From positions 2,587,501 to 2,651,500 of the forward strand of contig WSYJ01000186.1 of NCBI GenBank assembly GCA_020186115.1: a stretch of DNA of 64,000 nt. The letters are read 5' to 3'. This DNA comes from Histomonas meleagridis (lineage: Eukaryota; Parabasalia; Tritrichomonadida; Dientamoebidae). Within the stretch, counting starts at the first letter, position 1; the number at the start of each line of letters is the position of its first letter. Shown one piece after another: positions 52,468 to 61,668 of the stretch. The notes under the pieces were generated by a model. That model worked only from the letters and a program-made list of their open reading frames with translations. It searched no databases and was not told where the DNA came from. A program made the position numbers and the translations under genes.

Positions 52468-53676
52468 ATGTTGGAAAACGAAAAAGTAACCCAAAAGAAT
52501 TTAAATGAATGGGAAATACTACAATGGATTAAACATATAATATTTGGCTTAAACCACAAAAATATTTCCCAATCTATAATTTCAATAATAGATATTTTTG
52601 ATTATAGTTACCCCCATTCTTTTAATTTAATGATTTGCAAAATGATATATTCATTGTTTGAAATTAGGGTTAATGATCCTAAAGTATTTTTATTATTTTT
52701 GAAAAATCTAGAAATATTTGAAGAAAATAATCAAATCAAACCTCATATAATTGATGTTTTCACCAAAATTTTACTTCATGAAAAATCCCAAGAATCATTT
52801 TATCTTGTTGCTCGAATGATTGAAGAAAATTATATTGAAAAATTTAACTATCAAAAAGATCCATATTTTATTCATTATATGTCGGATGAAGAAATTCAAA
52901 AAATTACCTTTTTCGAATCTATGAACCAAATTCAAAGAAACATTAAAGAACTATCAAAGAATGATTGGGAACTTCATAAGAAATTAATTGAAGAAGGAAA
53001 TAATCCAAATGATATTGCAAAAATAATTCGAAATGATGAAATCGAAAAACTTCAAGAAATATCATCACAAGCAAATTTTGACTTTGATCAAAAAATTGAG
53101 TCATCACTTTATGAAAGATGTTCTTTTATTAACGATTATATTACATTAATTGATTATGCAGCATTTTTTTCTTCAGTTAAATGTTTTAAATATTTACTTA
53201 TGAATGGTGCAAATGTAGAAAATACAAGTAAATATGCAATTGCAGGTGGAAATGAAGAAATATATCATTTATGTGAACAAAACCATTCATCATTTGAAAA
53301 TACTCTTGAAACAGCAATTCAATTTCATCGAAATGATATCTTTAAATATATTTTTGAAAATAAAATCGAAAATTTTGATGATTTAGATGAATTTGGAGAA
53401 ATATGTGTTTTAAGTCATAACTATGAACTTTTATCATATTTACAAGAAAATGGAATGATAATCACAGAAAATATAATTGATTTAACAGCAAGGGATGGAA
53501 ATTTATATCTCGTCAAACATTTGCTTAAAGAGAATCCAATGCCGCATGAAATTTTAATTTTTTCAGCAGAATCTGGGAATATAGAAATTGTTAAAATGTG
53601 TCTTGAACAAGAAGGAATTGATATTAATGCTAAAATTATTGATTTGTTATATTTTATATTTATTTTAATAATTTAA
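52468..53676 (+). CDS. DUF3447-domain protein with one ankyrin unit
   Basis: A 402-residue protein from ATG 52468, the best preserved DUF3447 gene here. Landmarks are FNLMICKMIYSLFE, DPYFIHYMSDEEIQ, LSKNDWELHKKLIEEGNNPN, EIEKLQEISSQA, YERCSFINDYITLIDYAAFF, KYAIAGGNEEIYHLCEQNHS and a terminal ankyrin unit ending EQEGIDINAK. The last about 12 residues (IIDLLYFIFILII) are read from the inter-unit AT-rich spacer, where the stop lies. More ankyrin units follow in other frames (53640-54310). The natural C-terminus is therefore uncertain, exactly as for the gene at 36262. Confidence 0.82.
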   Translation: MLENEKVTQKNLNEWEILQWIKHIIFGLNHKNISQSIISIIDIFDYSYPHSFNLMICKMIYSLFEIRVNDPKVFLLFLKNLEIFEENNQIKPHIIDVFTKILLHEKSQESFYLVARMIEENYIEKFNYQKDPYFIHYMSDEEIQKITFFESMNQIQRNIKELSKNDWELHKKLIEEGNNPNDIAKIIRNDEIEKLQEISSQANFDFDQKIESSLYERCSFINDYITLIDYAAFFSSVKCFKYLLMNGANVENTSKYAIAGGNEEIYHLCEQNHSSFENTLETAIQFHRNDIFKYIFENKIENFDDLDEFGEICVLSHNYELLSYLQENGMIITENIIDLTARDGNLYLVKHLLKENPMPHEILIFSAESGNIEIVKMCLEQEGIDINAKIIDLLYFIFILII

Positions 53677-54310
53677 TATTTCAAAATAATAATTGGAAAA
53701 TTTTAAAAATATTTGATACAGCACTTATGAAAGCATCTTTTTTTGGTTACATAGATATAGTTAATTTGCTTCTTGAACAAAAAGGAATTGATATCAATGT
53801 TATTGATATTTATTTGTTTACTTTAATATTTGTCTTTTTGTTTTAGAATTTTAAAGTAATATTTGGAAAAGATTTAAAATATTTAGAACAGCACTTTGTA
53901 ATGCATCTTGGATGGGACACACAGAACTTGTTAAAATACTTCTTGATCAAAAGGGAATTGATTTCCATACTGAAAATACTTACTTGATTTTTTTTCTATT
54001 TCAAAATAATATTTGGGAATTGTTTTATTGATTTGGAATAGCACTTGTTTTGGCATCTTTAAGAGGTTATACAGAAATCGTTAAATTACTTCTTGAAAAA
54101 GAAGGAATTGATATTAATGTTAAAGATATTTATTTGTTTTATTTAAAATTTATTTTAATAATTAGATATTTCAAAATAATATTTGGAAATTATGTAAAAT
54201 ATTTAAAACAGCACTTATGTATGCATCTCAATATGGGTATACAGAAATTGTTAAATTACTTCTTGAAAAAGAAGGAATTGATATTAATATTAAAGATCAC
54301 AAGTTACTCA
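53640..54310 (+). repeat. Four ankyrin units separated by the AT-rich spacer
   Basis: Downstream of the DUF3447 gene, four units read TALMKASFFGYIDIVNLLLE, TALCNASWMGHTELVKILLD, IALVLASLRGYTEIVKLLLE and TALMYASQYGYTEIVKLLLE. They are preceded by spacers of about 60-85 bp that share TTTATTTTAATAATT and TTTCAAAATAATATTTGG with the array at 34020-36240. In the spacer at 54128-54207 the gap from the last GAT codon to ACA is 80 bases, which is not a multiple of three. The third spacer carries a deletion of about 20 bp. The last unit runs into sequence unlike the family near 54297. Confidence 0.85.
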
Positions 54311-54450
54311 ACATGTAAAAAACTTAATCCTAAAATAGCTAAATTACATAATAAAGTATTTATAAAAATTTTTATAAAACCCAAAAATGTATTTGAATTT
54401 TTTGTGATTTTAAACAAACATTGTTAATTATTTCATGCGACCGTTTATTT

Positions 54451-54470
54451 TCGGTTTTGGTCCGTCCTTG
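54451..54470 (+). promoter_or_regulatory. Core promoter of uS17
   Basis: TCGGTTTTGGTCCGTCCTTG ends 2 bases before the ATG at 54473. It shares CGGTTTTGGTC with the eL38 promoter. A second element, GACCGTTTATTTTCGG, overlaps on the 5' side. Confidence 0.55.
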
Positions 54471-54472
54471 CA

Positions 54473-54940
54473 ATGTCTGATATCCAAACAGAACGAGCTT
54501 TCCAAAAGCAAAAACAAATTTGCCTTGCCTCAAAGAAGTATCGTGGCGCTGATAAAAAGCCAAGGTATACAAAGAACATCGGTCTTGGAATCACTACACC
54601 AAAATCTGCTATTGAAGGAACTTATATTGATCATAAATGCCCGTTCACAAGTGATGTTTCAATCCGTGGCCGTGTAATGCGTGGCGTTGTTGTTTCTACA
54701 AAAATGAAAAGAACAGTTATCGTTCGTCGTGATTATCTTCAATACATACGCAAATACAAGCGTTTCGAAAAGCGTCACACTAAGATCCCAGCTCATTGCA
54801 GCCCATGCTTTATTGTCAAGGAAGGTGATATAGTTCAAATTGGTGAATGTCGTCCTCTCTCAAAGACAGTTCATTTCAACGTCATCTCTGTTAAGCCATG
54901 CGCTGTTGGTGCTGACAAGAAGCAATTCAGAGTCTTCTAA
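54473..54940 (+). CDS. RPS11: 40S ribosomal protein uS17 (eukaryotic S11)
   Basis: A 155-residue protein of the small ribosomal subunit. It begins [13 protein letters not shown] and contains [35 protein letters not shown], the core [20 protein letters not shown] and the [17 protein letters not shown] block that is diagnostic of S17. The length is normal for eukaryotes. The stop is nested in TAAAC. Confidence 0.94.
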   Translation: MSDIQTERAFQKQKQICLASKKYRGADKKPRYTKNIGLGITTPKSAIEGTYIDHKCPFTSDVSIRGRVMRGVVVSTKMKRTVIVRRDYLQYIRKYKRFEKRHTKIPAHCSPCFIVKEGDIVQIGECRPLSKTVHFNVISVKPCAVGADKKQFRVF

Positions 54941-55505
54941 ACAATTTCAATAATAATAATTTTTGCATTGTTGGTTTTATCGAGTTATCTTATTGCAAAG
55001 ATGTTTTACACAATTTCTTAAATAAGTTTTAAAATTAAAAAATGGATATTAAAAAATATAATATGGCATGTTTTAGATATCTTTAGAGTTAAATGTTATC
55101 CTCATAATATATTGTAGAGTTTCATAAAGTGCTTATATGTTTTTCATTTGTTATTGAGATAAAGCTTTCCAAAATCGATAAAGGGGTTAATTTTTCCCGC
55201 AAAAAATTTGAATACAGAGAGAAGTTTTTGAACACATAGAAAAACTTGAAGGCCAAATCTTAGCAATTGAAATCGACACAAAAAATCTGTTCAAACCGGA
55301 AAGAATTGAATACTTTATTTATCACACACCGCTAACAAATTTGATCTGAATTACGAATAAAGATATCTCAAAATTAAAAAAATAAATATGAAATAAGATA
55401 TGTTATTCATTTACGTTTAGACATGGGGAAATAAATTTTTATTAAAAAGATGTTTAAAAATAATATCTAATTAATCAAATCGAACTTATAACATAAATAA
55501 AAAAA
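54941..55505. other. Intergenic, no gene recognised
   Basis: AT-rich spacer between uS17 and tRNA-Asp. A short patch around 55190-55300 has coding-like composition but several stops. Nothing can be named. Confidence 0.45.
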
Positions 55506-55577
55506 CTCGCTGACCGGGAATCGAACCCGGATCACAGGAACGACAATCCTACATGATAACCATTACACTATCAGCGA
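55506..55577 (-). tRNA. tRNA-Asp (anticodon GTC)
   Basis: A 72-nt cloverleaf on the minus strand. The acceptor TCGCTGA pairs with TCAGCGA, with discriminator G. The D arm is GTGT/TCAT with the loop AATGGTTA. The anticodon arm is TAGGA-TTGTCGT-TCCTG with GTC at the anticodon. The T arm is CCGGG-TTCGATT-CCCGG. There is no intron and no encoded CCA. The internal B box GGTTCGATTCC is canonical. Confidence 0.95.
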
Positions 55578-55686
55578 CTTACATTTTTTAATGTGAACAT
55601 ACAAATAATTTTATTAAAACAACAAAAACGAATAATTACAGTCTACAGTTCATCACCAAACTGTTTACAACCGTCAATTTGAACAA

Positions 55687-58600
55687 ATGGCATCAGTTAT
55701 TGCCTTTCTTCGAACTGGCTATCCTGCCAAGTTCAAACATCAAAATCTAGTTTTAGGGAAGACTGTCTCATACATTGCCAAGGCCCTCCCTCTACAAAGC
55801 GGAGAAATGCTCGCGATCAAAACGCCATCTTTCATACAGCCTTTAGACGACGACTTTATCCCAACCGACTCATATCCGCAGCTCATGCAGCAGCTGAAGA
55901 CCCCCGACCCCGATTCATTATCAAAAGAATATGCGTTCCAGATATTGCCCAAGTCCGACAAGGACAACTTGTTCCTCATCTTCAACGTCGTCAACGAGAA
56001 CAACATCAAAATGCCCCTTTTCACAGTGGAATTTAACTATCCAGAATTCGCAAATAAAACAGGTAAAGACGTCTTCAATCATGTCGTCGACCAGTTCGGG
56101 CTCGAAATATCAAACCCACAAGTGCTCATAGGTAACCAGCCATTAAACCAATCTTTAAAGGCTTATGACATATTCAATAAGGCTAAAGTATCCACTCTCC
56201 AATTCACATGCAAACTCGAAGAAAGCGCTGTCAAGATCATTAGTACAAGAGAACGAATCCTAAAAGAGCTATACGATACTGAAACAACATATTGTATCGC
56301 ACTTAATGCACTATATAACCATTTCCGTCAAAAGATGGCCGACCTAAAACTCATCGACGAAACTAAGATGAATCTGATCTTCGGCCAACTTCCTAAGATG
56401 ATTAATTGCCATGCGAATTTTCTGTCAAATCTTCAAAGAAACGGAATCACTTATTCGTCCATCCTCACCGAGACGTTTATGTCTTTTTCGTTCAACTTTA
56501 TGGCGTCACAGCAATACATTGTTGACTATGATAAAATCACTGAAATTGCGGGAACATTACGTGAAGACAAACGAATGTTAGAGATAGTTAAATCCAATCC
56601 CTACAACTCTGTTGCCAGCTTAACGAATCTTGACTTCAATGGATATCTGATTATGCCTATTCAAAGGATGCCACGTTACATATTATTAATTCGCGAACTT
56701 ATTAAATATACACCGCAAAGTCATCCGGATAGTGCCACTTTACCTATAGCGCAACAAACCATTGAGAAGATTACGCATGAAATGGAAACAGCAGGAGAAA
56801 CATTTGATCAACGTCAACAAGTTGTCGATGTAGTATCACGACTTACTAAGCAAATTAATTTAGTTACTGAAGATCGTCGATTAGTAAGTCAATCAGTTGT
56901 TAATATTATTCATCCACATCGTAGTCGTGGTAATTTATATTTATTTAATGACTCGATCTTATTAACTAAAGGTGTTGAACCAGAATCACCAAAATTATTT
57001 TCATTGTTAACTATATTAAGTTTCTTACCTTCACGTACCGAGAAAATCATTGATTTCCAATATCATGAGAAATGGTATTCAGTCGAATTCCAAAATGAAG
57101 AGATTAAGAATACATGGCTTGATACATTTCAAGAGAAACGGAAAGCAATGTTTTTAGTTAATGAGAATAAGAAGAATATAATCCATTGTATTGAAGTCCG
57201 TAATCAAGGAGTATTACCTTCTATATCAGATATGTCATCAGTCATTATTGGTGATGTAATATATTTTGCAGGTGGTAATATCAGTGGTAAAGTACCAACT
57301 CCTTTATTAACTTATAATATGTCAAGTAAAATAGGGCAAATAGATAAAACAATATCAGTTAAATGTTATTCTGCTGAAATGGCATTATTAAATAATAGGA
57401 TTTATATGTATGGAGGTCAATCATCAAATGTATTAACACTTGAAGGGAATAAATGGAAGAAAATATTACGAATACCAAAAAATGAATTATTTGCTCGTGA
57501 ATTTCATTCAATGGTTTCTAATAATGAAGGTTTATATATATTTGGTGGATTAATTAAGAAGAAAGATGAGGTTACAAATACAATATTATTTTATGATCAA
57601 ATTAATAACTCTTTAACTAAAATCCAACAAAATGAAAATGCTATTAAACCTCCTCCTCGGAAATGTCATTCGGCTATATTTTATAAGAATTATATGATAA
57701 TATTTGGTGGTGATGATGGTAAAAATATATTCGATGATTGTTGGGCTTATTCTATAAAGAATAATAATTGGACTCAAATTAATTTAACTGGTAAAATTGT
57801 ACCAAGGACAATGCATAGAGCAGTTTTGGTAAATAGATTTATGTTATTAATTGGAGGTACAAATAAAAATAAAGAAAATATTCCAATAATTTCAGTCGAT
57901 TTGGAAACTTGGCATTGTAGAAGAATTAGATTAGAAGGGAACTTAATTAAAGGAATTTCAAGATTTACTTGCCAATATATGCAAAACGATGAAATTGTTT
58001 TGTTCGGTGGGTACGATTGTAAACTTGAAAATCAATTAAACTCATTCTTTATAATGAAAATCCCACAAAGAATTGTTGATCCTTCTGAAGCACCTCCTCC
58101 AGGTGAATTAAAATTAGCTGCAAAGCCTCAACAACAACAGCAAAATGTTAATGATAATAATAATGCTTTCGCAACTGTAAGAAAAAATAATTTAAAGAGA
58201 AATAATATTCAAATTAATATGACTGAAAAAGCTAAAAATGAAGAAAAAAGAAATTCTTTGAATCTGAAAAATAATAACAAACTAATAAGTGATGATAATC
58301 CTTTGGCTGGACTTAACAGTGTACATTTAAAGCCTGTAAATAATATTCAAAAATCTAATCAACAACAAAGCAACAATAGTAATAACAATAATAACTTGAA
58401 ATCTGAAATTGAAAGCGTACAACTAAAGAAAGTCCCAACAAATCAATCTAAAACGCCTTCGTTTGGTGGGCAACAACAAAAACCAGCTACAAATACTTCA
58501 CCATTCGGTCAGCAACAAAAGACGACTACAAACACATCACCATTCGGCCAACAAAAACCAGCTACAAACACATCTCCTTTCGGGCAACAGCAAAAGCCAG

Positions 58601-58911
58601 CTGCATCAGCAACTAATTCTCAGTTTGGCCAACAGAAATCTGTTACCACATCAAACTCCACTTTTGGGCAAAAAACCGCAGTGAACCCACCCCAAAGACA
58701 ACAAACCGCTGTCCAGTCAAAGCAACCGCAGAATTCTGGTAAACCGTTTGTTCAATTGAAGCCGGTACCGTCACAGCCCCCGCCAAAGCCTGCCTCTGTT
58801 TTCGAACAAAACAGAATGGTTTTCGCTGGAGCAGATGACCCACTGAAAAAGAAGCCTGTTAACACAAACAAAACATTCAAGGATAAGATAATGATGTTCG
58901 AGAATAAGTGA
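55687..58911 (+). CDS. RhoGEF (DH)-PH protein with Kelch repeats and FG/Q-rich tail
   Basis: A 1074-residue protein from ATG 55687. Residues about 1-180 form a beta-rich, ubiquitin- or RA-like N-terminal region. A DH (Dbl homology) domain lies at about 185-375, with ILKELYDTETTYCIALNALY at its start and GYLIMPIQRMPRYILLIREL as the CR3 motif. A PH domain follows at about 400-485 (NLYLFNDSILLTKG, then WLDTFQEKRKA). Kelch repeats occupy about 505-790 (IYMYGGQSS, LYIFGGLIKK, MIIFGGDDG, MLLIGGTNK, IVLFGGYDC). The C-terminal about 280 residues are Asn/Gln-rich with five SPFGQQ/NSxFGQ repeats. It activates Rho/Rac GTPases by family; the Kelch part probably binds partners. Codon use shifts from C-rich at the 5' end to A/T-rich later. 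Confidence 0.88.
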   Translation: MASVIAFLRTGYPAKFKHQNLVLGKTVSYIAKALPLQSGEMLAIKTPSFIQPLDDDFIPTDSYPQLMQQLKTPDPDSLSKEYAFQILPKSDKDNLFLIFNVVNENNIKMPLFTVEFNYPEFANKTGKDVFNHVVDQFGLEISNPQVLIGNQPLNQSLKAYDIFNKAKVSTLQFTCKLEESAVKIISTRERILKELYDTETTYCIALNALYNHFRQKMADLKLIDETKMNLIFGQLPKMINCHANFLSNLQRNGITYSSILTETFMSFSFNFMASQQYIVDYDKITEIAGTLREDKRMLEIVKSNPYNSVASLTNLDFNGYLIMPIQRMPRYILLIRELIKYTPQSHPDSATLPIAQQTIEKITHEMETAGETFDQRQQVVDVVSRLTKQINLVTEDRRLVSQSVVNIIHPHRSRGNLYLFNDSILLTKGVEPESPKLFSLLTILSFLPSRTEKIIDFQYHEKWYSVEFQNEEIKNTWLDTFQEKRKAMFLVNENKKNIIHCIEVRNQGVLPSISDMSSVIIGDVIYFAGGNISGKVPTPLLTYNMSSKIGQIDKTISVKCYSAEMALLNNRIYMYGGQSSNVLTLEGNKWKKILRIPKNELFAREFHSMVSNNEGLYIFGGLIKKKDEVTNTILFYDQINNSLTKIQQNENAIKPPPRKCHSAIFYKNYMIIFGGDDGKNIFDDCWAYSIKNNNWTQINLTGKIVPRTMHRAVLVNRFMLLIGGTNKNKENIPIISVDLETWHCRRIRLEGNLIKGISRFTCQYMQNDEIVLFGGYDCKLENQLNSFFIMKIPQRIVDPSEAPPPGELKLAAKPQQQQQNVNDNNNAFATVRKNNLKRNNIQINMTEKAKNEEKRNSLNLKNNNKLISDDNPLAGLNSVHLKPVNNIQKSNQQQSNNSNNNNNLKSEIESVQLKKVPTNQSKTPSFGGQQQKPATNTSPFGQQQKTTTNTSPFGQQKPATNTSPFGQQQKPAASATNSQFGQQKSVTTSNSTFGQKTAVNPPQRQQTAVQSKQPQNSGKPFVQLKPVPSQPPPKPASVFEQNRMVFAGADDPLKKKPVNTNKTFKDKIMMFENK

Positions 58912-59410
58912 TAATAATAAAAATATGTAAAAATTATTTAGTGGAAAATATCATATTAAAATTTGTGCGTATGCATTTTCTTCTTGTTGAACATCTGTTT
59001 AATCACTTATGAGTAACAATTGTTATCTGTCACTATATTTTACATTAAATAACTTATAAATAATATATATTGTTAAACACATATTTGCTTTAAATTTACA
59101 ATTATAGAATCCTGAAAAATTTATCAGATACATGAGAAAGCAGTTCATTAATTAAGATATAATAATATATATATATTCTTGAAGATTAAAGAACTCATTC
59201 ACTCCATTTTGTTCATTTACGGTTAAAGTTTTTCAGAATTTTTTTTGGTAAATAACAAATGATATATTATATCAAGTAAATATCATAAATTATCACCATC
59301 AGTCCGTTTTCATATAATAAGTTCTGTGATTTCCTAAATAAGTTCTTTTGTACTGTTATATATGAGTTACTTCAAAACAATTTTGATCAAATGTTAGCTA
59401 TAAAAGTTAT
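58912..59410. other. Intergenic, no gene recognised
   Basis: AT-rich spacer between convergent genes. No open frame of coding quality and no RNA gene is seen. Confidence 0.5.
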
Positions 59411-60214
59411 TTATTGATCTGGGATTGTGTCATATTCTACTTTGGCTTCCTTAAGTTTCCTTAATGCTCTAAGGCATATTATCACACCGACAACGAGTAT
59501 TGCGGCAACAACAATTCCAACCACCACACGAACTGCTATGATTCCGCCCTTCGAGATGATACCTGTGCACTTCTGATCTTCTGTGAATGACCAAGAATCG
59601 CAGCTTCCGAAGAGTGGACCGAAAGCATCGCCTTGAACACACTCTTTTGTGGAGCCACACCAACCACAGCTCTTTGAAGTGTTTGATGAGACGCATTTGA
59701 GGCACCAAGAGTTTGATAAAGCTACGCAATAATCAGTATCACTTTCCAAGCGTGGCCATGGTAATGGTGTAGGTGGAATAGGAGCTCCGCATTTGGCATT
59801 GTTCTCGAAATAGAAATCAGATACATTGCATTCGCCTGTAATAATAACTGACGAACTCATACATTTATTGGAGGTTCTACACCATCCACATGATCGATCT
59901 TCCTGATGAACAGTGCATTCATCGCATGTTGTGTATTTATCACAGCCATCCATAATTGGTATTGGTTTGGGTGTAGGTGGAAGAGTTGGAACTGGTGTTG
60001 GTAATGGTTCTCTAGAACAATCTTGATCTGGACCATAATATAAATCACCTGTAGGACATGTTTCATTTCCCGCTAGTGTGATGCATTTCTTTGAAGAACG
60101 GCACCATCCACATTGACGATCAGCATAATGTGAAACGCAAAGTTGGCATCCGTCTGCTGTATAAAGAAGATCGCAATCAGAGGCAAAAGCAATTGCCACA
60201 AGTTGGAACAACAT
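59411..60214 (-). CDS. PSI-domain (plexin-semaphorin-integrin) type I membrane protein
   Basis: A 267-residue protein from ATG 60212-60214. A signal peptide of about 12 residues is followed by three Cys-rich PSI modules. Each has the pattern C..C..C......CGWC.....C, seen as RQCGWCRSSKKC, RSCGWCRTSNKC and KSCGWCGSTKEC. The first and second modules are joined by a Pro/Thr linker. One transmembrane helix lies at about 218-242 (VVVGIVVAAILVVGVIICL), with a tail of about 25 residues ending YDTIPDQ. PSI modules are structural and frequent in surface receptors. A surface or lysosomal-type role is inferred. Upstream (minus sense) ACATCATTGAACCC contains a possible TCATTG initiator. Confidence 0.82.
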   Translation of the reverse strand: MLFQLVAIAFASDCDLLYTADGCQLCVSHYADRQCGWCRSSKKCITLAGNETCPTGDLYYGPDQDCSREPLPTPVPTLPPTPKPIPIMDGCDKYTTCDECTVHQEDRSCGWCRTSNKCMSSSVIITGECNVSDFYFENNAKCGAPIPPTPLPWPRLESDTDYCVALSNSWCLKCVSSNTSKSCGWCGSTKECVQGDAFGPLFGSCDSWSFTEDQKCTGIISKGGIIAVRVVVGIVVAAILVVGVIICLRALRKLKEAKVEYDTIPDQ

Positions 60215-60898
60215 TTGGAATGTGGGTTCAATGATGTCGGTTAGCCTTCAGAAATTTTCTATTGTTTATCTAAACGGTCGATAAAACAACAAGCAAAAGA
60301 TCTTGAAAAAATCTTTTCAAATGAAAAATATAATGAATAATCAAATAACTACAAAAATATTCAAAATAGGAAAATCTGAAAATGTCATCTAGAGTAATAA
60401 TATAAGCCTGTACTTTGTAGAAATTCCATAAAAATTGATTTTAGGTTGCAACGATGAATTAAGTAAAGTATTCAATGATAAAAATTGACATAGAGATAGT
60501 CGTGAAGGAATCAAATTTCATTGATATTATATTTTTTTTGAATGAAATATGTTACAGAAAATACAAATGATCTACCTGTTCACTTCAACAAATGATAAAC
60601 AAAAACGAAGAATCAAATCAAAATAAATGAGAAATATTAGGGAACATTCGTATATAATTTTTATAAATGAACAACTTTTGATTCATAAAAAAACTGATTA
60701 AAGCAACAGATTCTTCAATATTCCATTTCTTTTTTACAGATTGATGAAAAAAAATCTTTAACGTTTTTTGATTTTACATACTTTACAAAATAAACTATTC
60801 AATAAAGTTTACATACAAAATGTTTAATGTTTGATATACCTACCCAGAAATTCTTAAACTAATGCTTAACATATGACAACAATATAATGTTACATGAT
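60215..60898. other. Intergenic, no gene recognised
   Basis: About 0.7 kb. The left edge is the promoter of the PSI gene, with AAACGGTCGATAAAAC near 60273-60288. The rest is AT-rich with no coding frame. Confidence 0.5.
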
Positions 60899-61333
60899 CT
60901 ATTTAAATTCAGGGATAAATCTTTGGTTTGGGTTCTCAATTGAATTCGATATTTGTTCTTTCACTTGTTCACGCAATGCTTGGATCGTTTGACGTGATTG
61001 CCTTATAAAATAGTCAATATGAGGTTCCGTTGCCTTGAGCATAGGATGAATAAAATCGTGAAATATCTTTTGTGCAAATTTTGCTTCTTGTAATTGAACA
61101 GTAATTAAAATAATGCATTTAATTAAATACCAATATCGGATATAATCAGAGACAATAGTTTCTAATATTTGGAAAATTGAAAAAAACATCCAATATTTAA
61201 TCCATTTTATTTGAAGATCATCATCACCAAAAATCACCGCCTTATAAGAATGGTATGCCGGAATTATAAATGCTATTACAAAAGATAGGAATTTAAGAAG
61301 TGGTAAACCAGAAGAATTCTTCTTTTTTTCCAT
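60899..61333 (-). CDS. REEP/TB2-DP1/HVA22 (Yop1-like) ER-shaping protein
   Basis: A 144-residue protein from ATG 61331-61333; an in-frame TTG lies one codon upstream. It has the TB2/DP1/HVA22 pattern: a hydrophobic hairpin (about 10-32), the conserved AYHSYKAV and KYWMFFSIFQILETI blocks, a second hydrophobic hairpin (about 63-84), then an amphipathic helix (HDFIHPMLKATEPHIDYFI). The family shapes tubular ER by hairpin insertion. The tail of about 35 residues is polar. Length and topology are typical. Confidence 0.82.
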   Translation of the reverse strand: MEKKKNSSGLPLLKFLSFVIAFIIPAYHSYKAVIFGDDDLQIKWIKYWMFFSIFQILETIVSDYIRYWYLIKCIILITVQLQEAKFAQKIFHDFIHPMLKATEPHIDYFIRQSRQTIQALREQVKEQISNSIENPNQRFIPEFK

Positions 61334-61668
61334 CAATTTTTTAAACGTACAAATATTTTTTTTCCTAAAAATTCATTATAAATCATTAATTATAGGATCT
61401 TATATTTTTTTGTTTCCTTTTTAAAATAAATTTTTGATTAATACGGAAATGTTTCATTAATTGAATTATTAATAATTTAATTTTTTTTATTAAATATAAT
61501 TAGTATTTTTCATTATATTTAATAAAAGAATTAGTTAGGTTTTTTGTTGGTTGTTATTAAAACAAGTTATTATGTTTAGAAAGTAAAAAAGGTTCGAAGA
61601 TTTTGCAGATAAAAGCGTTTTTAATATAAAGAAACTGACAAAAAGTGCGCTTTGAAACCCGGCCATAA
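61334..61668. other. Intergenic between divergent genes
   Basis: AT-rich. The right end (CTGACAAAAAGTGCGC...CCCGGCCATAA) is the start region of UPF2 and has no clear initiator match. No other gene is seen. Confidence 0.5.

Noticed and set aside
54128..54211. Spacer as a U12-type AT-AC intron
   Set aside because: It starts ATT/ATATTT after GAT but lacks ATATCCTT and the branch motif; the idea is not supported by the sequence alone.
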